Shown here piece after piece: positions 59,154 through 64,000 of a stretch of DNA of 64,000 nucleotides. The position numbers and the translations under genes were made by a program. Position 1 is the first letter of the stretch; each line of letters begins with the position of its first letter. The stretch is from Pseudomonas batumici (GTDB lineage Bacteria; Pseudomonadota; Gammaproteobacteria; Pseudomonadales; Pseudomonadaceae). The notes under the pieces were generated by a model, which was not told the origin of the DNA, did no database searches, and worked only from the letters and a program-made list of their open reading frames with translations. The DNA lies in NCBI RefSeq assembly GCF_000820515.1, contig NZ_JXDG01000054.1:46367-110366 (forward strand). The letters run 5' to 3'.

Positions 59154-61031
59154 ATGAGTCACCCCTCACAGTTCAATCTGCTGCGTACACGGCGCTTCCT
59201 GCCGTTCTTCGTGACGCAGTCCCTCGGCGCTTTCAACGACAACCTGTTCAAGCAGTCGTTGATCCTCGCCATCCTCTACAAGCTCGCCCTTACGGGGGAT
59301 CGCGGTATCTGGGTCAACCTCTGTGCCTTGCTGTTCATCCTGCCGTTCTTCCTGTTCTCGGCCCTGGCCGGCCAGTTCGGCGAAAAGTTCGCCAAGGACG
59401 CGCTGATCCGGGTGATCAAGCTGGGTGAAATCGTCATCATGGCGGTAGGGGCGGTGGGCTTCGTGTTCGATCACCTGTCGTTGATGCTGCTGACACTGTT
59501 CGCCATGGGCACCCACTCGGCGCTGTTCGGCCCGGTCAAATACTCGATCCTGCCCCAGGCCTTGCGCGAAGACGAACTGGTGGGTGGCAACGGCCTAGTG
59601 GAAATGGGCACCTTCCTGGCGATCCTGGCGGGGACCATCGGCGCCGGGATCATGATGTCTTCGGCGCACTACGCGCCGGTGGTTTCTACCGCCATCGTGC
59701 TGGTGGCGGTGCTCGGCTACCTGGCCAGTCGAGGTATTCCCCGGGCGGCGGCGGCGAGTCCGCAGTTGCGGCTGAACTGGAATATCTTCAGCCAGTCCTG
59801 GGCCACCTTGCGCCTGGGCCTGGGGCAGACGCCCGCGGTGTCGCGTTCGATCGTCGGCAACTCCTGGTTCTGGTTCGTCGGGGCGATCTACCTGACGCAG
59901 ATTCCGGCGTACGCCAAAGAGTGGCTGTACGGCGACGAAACCGTGGTGACGCTGATCCTCACGGTGTTTTCGGTCGGTATCGCCGCCGGCTCCATGCTTT
60001 GCGAACGGTTGTCGGGGCGCAAGGTGGAAATCGGCCTGGTGCCCTTCGGTTCGTTCGGGCTGAGCCTGTTCGGCCTGATGTTGTGGTGGCATTCCGGACA
60101 CCTGCCGCAGAACGTGCAGGCCAACGACTGGCTGACGCTGCTGGGTTTTCACCAGGCCTGGTGGGTGCTGGTGGATATCCTCGGGCTGGGTATCTTCGGC
60201 GGTTTCTACATCGTGCCGCTGTATGCCTTGATCCAGTCGCGTACCGCCGAGAACGAGCGGGCCCGGGTGATCGCCGCCAACAACATCCTTAACGCGCTGT
60301 TCATGGTGGTCTCGGCGATTGTCTCGATCCTGCTGCTGAGCGTGGCGAAGCTGTCGATTCCCGAGTTGTTCCTGGTGGTGTCGCTGATGAACATCGCGGT
60401 CAACACCTACATCTTCAAGATCGTGCCCGAGTTCAGCATGCGTTTCATGATCTGGCTGCTCAGCCATTCCATGTACCGCGTCGAGCACCGCAATCTGGAG
60501 TCGATTCCCGATGAGGGGGCGGCTTTGCTGGTCTGCAACCATGTGTCGTTTGTCGATGCGTTGCTGATCGGTGGCGCGGTGCGGCGACCGATTCGCTTCG
60601 TGATGTATTACAAGATCTACCGCTTGCCGGTACTCAACTTCATCTTCCGCACGGCTGGGGCCATCCCGATTGCCGGGCGGGGTGAAGATCTGGAGATCTA
60701 CGAGCGGGCGTTCAGGAAAATTGCCGAGTACCTGAAGGACGGCGAGTTGGTGTGCATCTTCCCCGAGGGCAAGCTGACCACCGATGGCGAGATCAACGAG
60801 TTCAAGGGCGGCATGACCCGGGTGCTTGAGGAAACCCCGGTACCGGTGATTCCGCTGGCGCTGCAAGGCTTGTGGGGCAGTTTTTTCAGCCGTGATCCGA
60901 GCAAGGGCCTGTTCCGCCGCCTGTGGTCGCGAGTGACCCTGGTGGCGGGAGCGCCGGTGCTGGCCGAGGTGGCGGTGCCGGCGCAACTGCGTGAGCAGGT
61001 GTTGCAGTTGCGGGGCATAGCACGCCGATAG
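59154..61031 (+). CDS. LplT-like MFS permease fused to PlsC-type acyltransferase
   Basis: A 625-residue fusion. Residues about 10-420 form an MFS permease resembling the lysophospholipid flippase LplT (FVTQSLGAFNDNLFKQSLIL, about 19-38; GPVKYSILPQALREDELVGG). Residues about 430-620 form a PlsC-type glycerolipid acyltransferase with the catalytic HX4D in CNHVSFVDALLIGG (about 461-474) and LVCIFPEGKLTTDGEI (about 532-547). The likely role is import and re-acylation of lysophospholipids at the inner membrane. The acyl-ACP synthetase domain found in some longer fusions (Aas) is absent. A hairpin without T-run follows the stop. Confidence 0.92.
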   Translation: MSHPSQFNLLRTRRFLPFFVTQSLGAFNDNLFKQSLILAILYKLALTGDRGIWVNLCALLFILPFFLFSALAGQFGEKFAKDALIRVIKLGEIVIMAVGAVGFVFDHLSLMLLTLFAMGTHSALFGPVKYSILPQALREDELVGGNGLVEMGTFLAILAGTIGAGIMMSSAHYAPVVSTAIVLVAVLGYLASRGIPRAAAASPQLRLNWNIFSQSWATLRLGLGQTPAVSRSIVGNSWFWFVGAIYLTQIPAYAKEWLYGDETVVTLILTVFSVGIAAGSMLCERLSGRKVEIGLVPFGSFGLSLFGLMLWWHSGHLPQNVQANDWLTLLGFHQAWWVLVDILGLGIFGGFYIVPLYALIQSRTAENERARVIAANNILNALFMVVSAIVSILLLSVAKLSIPELFLVVSLMNIAVNTYIFKIVPEFSMRFMIWLLSHSMYRVEHRNLESIPDEGAALLVCNHVSFVDALLIGGAVRRPIRFVMYYKIYRLPVLNFIFRTAGAIPIAGRGEDLEIYERAFRKIAEYLKDGELVCIFPEGKLTTDGEINEFKGGMTRVLEETPVPVIPLALQGLWGSFFSRDPSKGLFRRLWSRVTLVAGAPVLAEVAVPAQLREQVLQLRGIARR

Positions 61032-61039
61032 AACGTTGC

Positions 61040-61068
61040 GTGTTCAACCATTATTCATGGTTGAACAC
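61040..61068. repeat. Hairpin after the LplT-PlsC fusion gene
   Basis: Perfect 11-base inverted repeat GTGTTCAACCA-TTATTCA-TGGTTGAACAC, 9 bases after the stop. No T-run follows, so it may protect the mRNA end or be a weak terminator. Confidence 0.65.
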
Positions 61069-61073
61069 GGACC

Positions 61074-61160
61074 TTGTAGGCGCTGGCTTGCCGGCGATGG
61101 CGTCCGATCAGGCGATGCTAGGCTTACTGGCCTCATCGCCGGCAAGCCGGCTCCCACAGG
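61074..61160. repeat. REP pair between the fusion gene and sugE
   Basis: Inverted pair TTGTAGGCGCTGGCTTGCCG...CGGCAAGCCGGCTCCCACAG in the space between convergent genes, with the right arm ending 9 bases from the sugE stop. Confidence 0.85.
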
Positions 61161-61168
61161 GGATCGTG

Positions 61169-61486
61169 TCAGGCGGCTGAGACCTTCAGCCCGACCAACC
61201 CGGTAATGATCAAGGCAACACTCGCCAGGCGGAATAACGCCATGGACTCACCGAACAGGATGATCCCGGCGATCACCGTGCCCACCGCGCCGACCCCGGT
61301 CCAGATCGCATAGGCGGTGCCCAGCGGCAATTCCTTCATGGCCAGGCCCAGCAGGCCAAGGCTGATGGCCATGGCCGCGACGGTGAGTGCGGTGGGGAGC
61401 GGGCGGCTGAAGCCGTCGGTGTACTTGAGGCCAACGGCCCAGCCGACTTCGAAGAGACCGGCGAAAAACAGAATGATCCAGGACAT
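61169..61486 (-). CDS. sugE: SMR family exporter SugE/Gdx (guanidinium exporter)
   Basis: A 105-residue small multidrug-resistance protein with four membrane helices. I chose the ATG at 61486 (MSWIILFFAGLFEVGWAVGL), with GGAG 6 bases upstream, over the ATG four codons earlier. The essential glutamate is in FAGLFEVGWAV (Glu13), followed by GLKYTDGFSRPLPT and GTAYAIWTGVGAVG (about 60-73), as in SugE rather than EmrE. A mini-ykkC riboswitch directly upstream strongly supports guanidinium as substrate. Functions as a proton-coupled dual-topology dimer in known members. Confidence 0.92.
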   Translation of the reverse strand: MSWIILFFAGLFEVGWAVGLKYTDGFSRPLPTALTVAAMAISLGLLGLAMKELPLGTAYAIWTGVGAVGTVIAGIILFGESMALFRLASVALIITGLVGLKVSAA

Positions 61487-61504
61487 GAAGAGCTCCATCT
61501 ATGG

Positions 61505-61556
61505 ATGGGGTCGTCCCCGGATGGATAATGCCTAAAGCCACAGGGTCGTCCCTGTG
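61505..61556 (-). ncRNA. Mini-ykkC (guanidine-II) riboswitch
   Basis: On the minus strand there are two small hairpins, CAGGG-ACGA-CCCTG (61541-61554) and GGGG-ACGA-CCCC (61507-61518), each with the ACGR loop that defines the motif, separated by about 22 bases. The second lies just before the sugE ribosome site. Guanidine binding links the two loops and frees the ribosome site, switching sugE on. Confidence 0.88.
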
Positions 61557-61601
61557 CTGCGCACTATAGTGCCCATTCTTGTCCCGATGATCAAGTTTCC
61601 T

Positions 61602-62567
61602 TCAGTTCAGGGCACTGTCAGCGGCCTGTTCGCGGTCCTGCTTTTCGCTCATGCGCCGGAACCAGGTCGAGAGCAGGGCTCCGGAAATATTGTGCCAGAC
61701 ACTGAACAACGCGCTGGGTACCGCCGCCAGCGGCGAAAAGTGCGCGCTGGCCAGGGCGGCGCCCAGCCCTGAGTTCTGCATGCCGACTTCCAGCGCCAGT
61801 GACTTGCGCTGGGCCAGTGGCAGCTTGAACAGGCGGCCGGTGAAGTAGCCCAGCAGGAAGCCGAAACTGTTGTGCAGCATCACCACGGCCATGATCAGCA
61901 GGCCGGATTCGGCGATCTTCGCCTGGCTGGCAGCGACCACGGCGGCGACGATGATCACGATGCTCACCACCGACACCAGCGGCAGGACTTCCACCGCATG
62001 CCGGACCCGCTCACCCAGCAGGCGTTGGGCGACGACCCCCAGCACAATCGGCAGCAACACCACCTGCAGGATCGACCAGAACAGCTCGGTGAACGACACC
62101 GGCAACCAGGCCGAGGCCAGCAGCCAGATCAGCGCCGGAGTCAGCAGCGGGGCGAGCAGGGTGGTGACGGCGGCGATGGCCACCGACAGCGCCAGGTCGC
62201 CCCGGGCCAGCCAGGTCATGACATTGGAGGCGGTACCGCTCGGGCAGCAGCCGACCAGGATCACCCCGACGGCGATTTCCGCCGGCAGCTGGAAGGCCCG
62301 GCAGAGCAGCCAGGCGACGCCCGGCATGATAATGAAGTGGGCGACCACGCCCAGGGCCACGCGCCAGGGATGGCGGGCGACTTCGGCGAAGTCGTCGAGT
62401 TTCAGGGTCAGGCCCATGCCGAACATCACCAGCCCGAGGAGCGGCACGATGGCGATTTTCAGGGGGCTGAACCAAGTGGGTTGCAGGAACGCCAGCACGG
62501 CGAAGATCAGCACCCAGTAGGCGAAGGTGTTGCCGACGAAGCGGCTGAGCGTGGCCAGTGCGCGCAT
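61602..62567 (-). CDS. Bile acid:sodium symporter family protein
   Basis: A 321-residue membrane protein with nine or ten hydrophobic segments. The start at 62567 follows AGGAAA by 7 bases; a longer open frame reaches into a REP element and is not credible. LVMFGMGLTLKLDDFAEVAR (about residues 45-64), GVILVGCCPSGTASNVMTWL (about 100-119) and EVGMQNSGLGAALASAHF (about 265-282) are the hallmark motifs of the BASS/SBF fold. Bacterial members carry pantoate, pyruvate-like acids or sterol acids; the substrate here is unknown. Confidence 0.88.
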   Translation of the reverse strand: MRALATLSRFVGNTFAYWVLIFAVLAFLQPTWFSPLKIAIVPLLGLVMFGMGLTLKLDDFAEVARHPWRVALGVVAHFIIMPGVAWLLCRAFQLPAEIAVGVILVGCCPSGTASNVMTWLARGDLALSVAIAAVTTLLAPLLTPALIWLLASAWLPVSFTELFWSILQVVLLPIVLGVVAQRLLGERVRHAVEVLPLVSVVSIVIIVAAVVAASQAKIAESGLLIMAVVMLHNSFGFLLGYFTGRLFKLPLAQRKSLALEVGMQNSGLGAALASAHFSPLAAVPSALFSVWHNISGALLSTWFRRMSEKQDREQAADSALN

Positions 62568-62655
62568 GGTGTTTTCCTTGTTATGTGCGGTGTCGAGCGG
62601 GGTTGCCCCAATGCGGGCCAGCCAGATAAACGGGATCTTGAAAACGCCGCGAAAC

Positions 62656-62771
62656 CTGTAGGAGCCAGCTTGCTGCGGGCGGCGTTCCGACGATGAACTC
62701 AAGAGCGCCGCGTGGTTTCAGATGCCCCGCGTTATCGTTGATGTCCATCGCCAGCAAGCTGGCTCCTACAC
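62656..62771. repeat. REP pair upstream of the SBF symporter gene
   Basis: Inverted pair CTGTAGGAGCCAGCTTGCTG...CAGCAAGCTGGCTCCTACAC. It combines the GCGGGCGGCGTTCCGACGAT variant seen at 27530 with the inner GTTATCGTTGATGTCCATCG seen, slightly altered, at 34586. Confidence 0.87.
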
Positions 62772-62806
62772 AGGGACCGCGTTGGGTCCTTACCGCCCAG
62801 TCGGCA

Positions 62807-63727
62807 TCAGATACCCTGCGGCATTTCCTCGCCACCCAGGGCGTCGAACAACTGCGGCAGGAATTCGCCGAAGGTCAGCATCATCAAGGTGAAGCTGGCG
62901 TCCAATTGGCCCAGGGCTTCGTCGCCGCCGTCCTGTTCGGCCTGGTCCTGCAGCAGGTCCTCGAACTTCAGGCGCTTGACCACCATCTTGTCGTCGAGCA
63001 CGAAGGCCAGTTTGTCCTGCCAGGCCAGGGACAGCTGGGTGACCACCTTGCCGGTGCTCAGGTGCAGCTGGATTTCCTCGCCGGTCAGGTCCTGGCGCTT
63101 GCAGCGCACGATGCCGCCGTCTTCATGGGTGTCACGCAGCTCGCATTCGTCGAGGACGAAGAAGTGCTCCGCGGCAGCCAGGGTCTTCACCCAGTCGGTC
63201 ATGATCGCGCTTGGCGCGGTCTTCACGGTCAGCGGTCGCACCGGCAGGGTGCCGAGCACTTCACGCAAGGTCGACAGCAGGTCCTCGGCGCGTTTCGGGC
63301 TGGCCGAGTTGACCAGGATCAGGCCCTGTTTCGGTGCGATGGCGGCAAAGGTCGAGGAACGACGGATAAAGGCCCGGGGCAGGAACGCTTGGATGATTTC
63401 ATCCTTGAGCTGGTCGCGCTCCTTCTTGTAGACCTTGCGCATCTGTTCGGCTTCGATCTCCTCGACCTTTTCCTTCAGCGCATCGCGCACCACGCTACCC
63501 GGCAGGATACGTTCCTCCTTGCGCGCGGCCACCAGCAGGAAGTCGCCGCTGACGTGAACCAGCGGTGCGTCCTCGCCTTTGCCGAAGGGCGCGACGAAAC
63601 CGTAAGTGGTCAACTCCTGGCTTGCACAGGGGCGGGCCGGTTTGCTCGCCAGTGCGGTCTCCAGCGCCTCGGCATCAAAAGGCAGATCTTGGGTCAGGCG
63701 ATAGATCAGCAGGTTCTTGAACCACAT
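62807..63727 (-). CDS. rdgC: Recombination-associated protein RdgC
   Basis: RdgC is a ring-shaped, sequence-independent double-strand DNA-binding protein that modulates RecA. The start at 63727 (MWFKNLLIYRLTQDLPFDAE) gives 306 residues, the usual length; an upstream ATG nine bases earlier is less likely. Family wording includes SQELTTYGFVAPFGKGEDAP (about residues 35-54), GDFLLVAARKEERILPGSVV (about 61-80) and the C-terminal SFTLMMLTFGEFLPQLFDAL. It stands alone, with the tRNA genes divergently upstream. Confidence 0.96.
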   Translation of the reverse strand: MWFKNLLIYRLTQDLPFDAEALETALASKPARPCASQELTTYGFVAPFGKGEDAPLVHVSGDFLLVAARKEERILPGSVVRDALKEKVEEIEAEQMRKVYKKERDQLKDEIIQAFLPRAFIRRSSTFAAIAPKQGLILVNSASPKRAEDLLSTLREVLGTLPVRPLTVKTAPSAIMTDWVKTLAAAEHFFVLDECELRDTHEDGGIVRCKRQDLTGEEIQLHLSTGKVVTQLSLAWQDKLAFVLDDKMVVKRLKFEDLLQDQAEQDGGDEALGQLDASFTLMMLTFGEFLPQLFDALGGEEMPQGI

Positions 63728-63837
63728 GGGGTGCATCTCTCCTTTATACAAAGGAGGGCATTATTCTCTTCGCGGCCCCATAGGCCAACCCTCTGCTAAG
63801 TCTTTGGAAGGCCTGAGAAAAATATTAAAGAAAGTGC

Positions 63838-63866
63838 TTGCCAGAGTGTGGAACGCTCCGTAGAAT
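63838..63866 (+). promoter_or_regulatory. Sigma-70 promoter of the tRNA operon
   Basis: TTGCCA (63838-63843), 17-base spacer, TAGAAT (63861-63866), 21 bases before the tRNA-Val 5' end. A GC-rich stretch (GCGCGCC) follows the -10, like the stringent discriminator of stable-RNA promoters. Confidence 0.75.
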
Positions 63867-63887
63867 GCGCGCCACACCGAAAGCGAA

Positions 63888-63963
63888 GGGTGATTAGCTC
63901 AGCCGGGAGAGCATCTGCCTTACAAGCAGAGGGTCGGCGGTTCGATCCCGTCATCACCCACCA
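63888..63963 (+). tRNA. tRNA-Val (anticodon TAC)
   Basis: A 76-base tRNA with CCA encoded. The acceptor stem GGGTGAT pairs with ATCACCC, the D arm includes AGCTCAGCCGGGAGAGC, the anticodon stem CTGCC/GGCAG-type loop carries TAC at 63921-63923, and the T arm is GGCGGTTCGATCCCGTC. It reads GTA and, by wobble, other valine codons. Confidence 0.96.
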
Positions 63964-63982
63964 TTCGTGATCAGTGTTACGC

Positions 63983-64000
63983 GCAGCGGTAGTTCAGTCG
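63983..64000 (+). tRNA. 5' end of a second tRNA, probably tRNA-Asp (truncated by window end)
   Basis: GCAGCGGTAGTTCAGTCG has the acceptor strand, the T8-A9 link and the start of the D arm of a tRNA. It matches the opening I know for Pseudomonas tRNA-Asp(GTC), which often follows tRNA-Val. The anticodon is outside the window. Confidence 0.6.

Overview
The window is a 64 kb piece of a high-GC gammaproteobacterial chromosome, almost certainly a Pseudomonas of the fluorescens group. This rests on gene content and order (relA-mazG, purM-purN-DUF3108, a cobO-to-cobS cobalamin block, rmuC, rdgC), on Pseudomonas-type REP palindromes (GTGGGAGCCGGCTTGCTGGC type) and on a genus-typical DUF6124 gene with its structured leader. 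No database search was possible; family names come from recognised motifs and gene order.

Layout. 1-4.8 kb: end of rlmD, then relA, mazG and a DUF2058 gene. 4.9-7.4 kb: an AT-richer accessory patch with an alpha/beta-hydrolase-like protein overlapping a small membrane protein (a possible effector/immunity pair), a DUF6124 gene behind a highly structured leader, and a small conserved gene. 7.6-9.3 kb: divergent LysR regulator and LysE-type exporter. 9.3-15.2 kb: DUF3108-purN-purM facing a DUF2066 lipid-free exported protein gene (broken by an in-frame TAG), an AI-2E family permease and hda. 15.4-17.5 kb: two tandem NlpC/P60 lipoproteins and an O-methyltransferase. 18.2-27.4 kb: a cobalamin riboswitch followed by ten tightly overlapping genes for corrin amidation, adenosylation, lower-ligand synthesis and nucleotide-loop assembly; cobO, the first gene, is frameshifted by an extra copy of a 7-bp tandem repeat. 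27.6-29.4 kb: MarR regulator, MFS transporter and a 40-codon membrane ORF, with a shared GGGTATATAC operator-like motif. 29.5-32 kb: FadL-family outer-membrane protein and two small genes. 33-38 kb: rmuC and an SSS-PAS-histidine kinase-receiver hybrid. 38.3-40.2 kb: divergent TetR/MFS pair. 40.3-43 kb: a hypothetical gene, a GlxA-type regulator, and a cysteine hydrolase-cupin operon.

43.4-57.7 kb is the main accessory island: three very large co-directional genes. The first two together form a split Tc-toxin A subunit. The first protein carries the N-terminal VRP1-like/helical-shell part plus a tail of invasin-like Ig modules; the second carries the neuraminidase-like, pore-forming and TcB-binding parts. 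The third is a 1553-residue Ig-like repeat protein with five near-identical C-terminal modules. No TcB or TcC gene is present in the window. Related hairpin-forming repeats sit just outside both ends of this block.

57.9-64 kb returns to core genome: a TDT-family transporter, an LplT-PlsC type fusion, sugE under a mini-ykkC (guanidine-II) riboswitch, a bile acid:sodium symporter family protein, rdgC, a tRNA-Val(TAC) with a clear sigma-70 promoter and the first bases of a probable tRNA-Asp.
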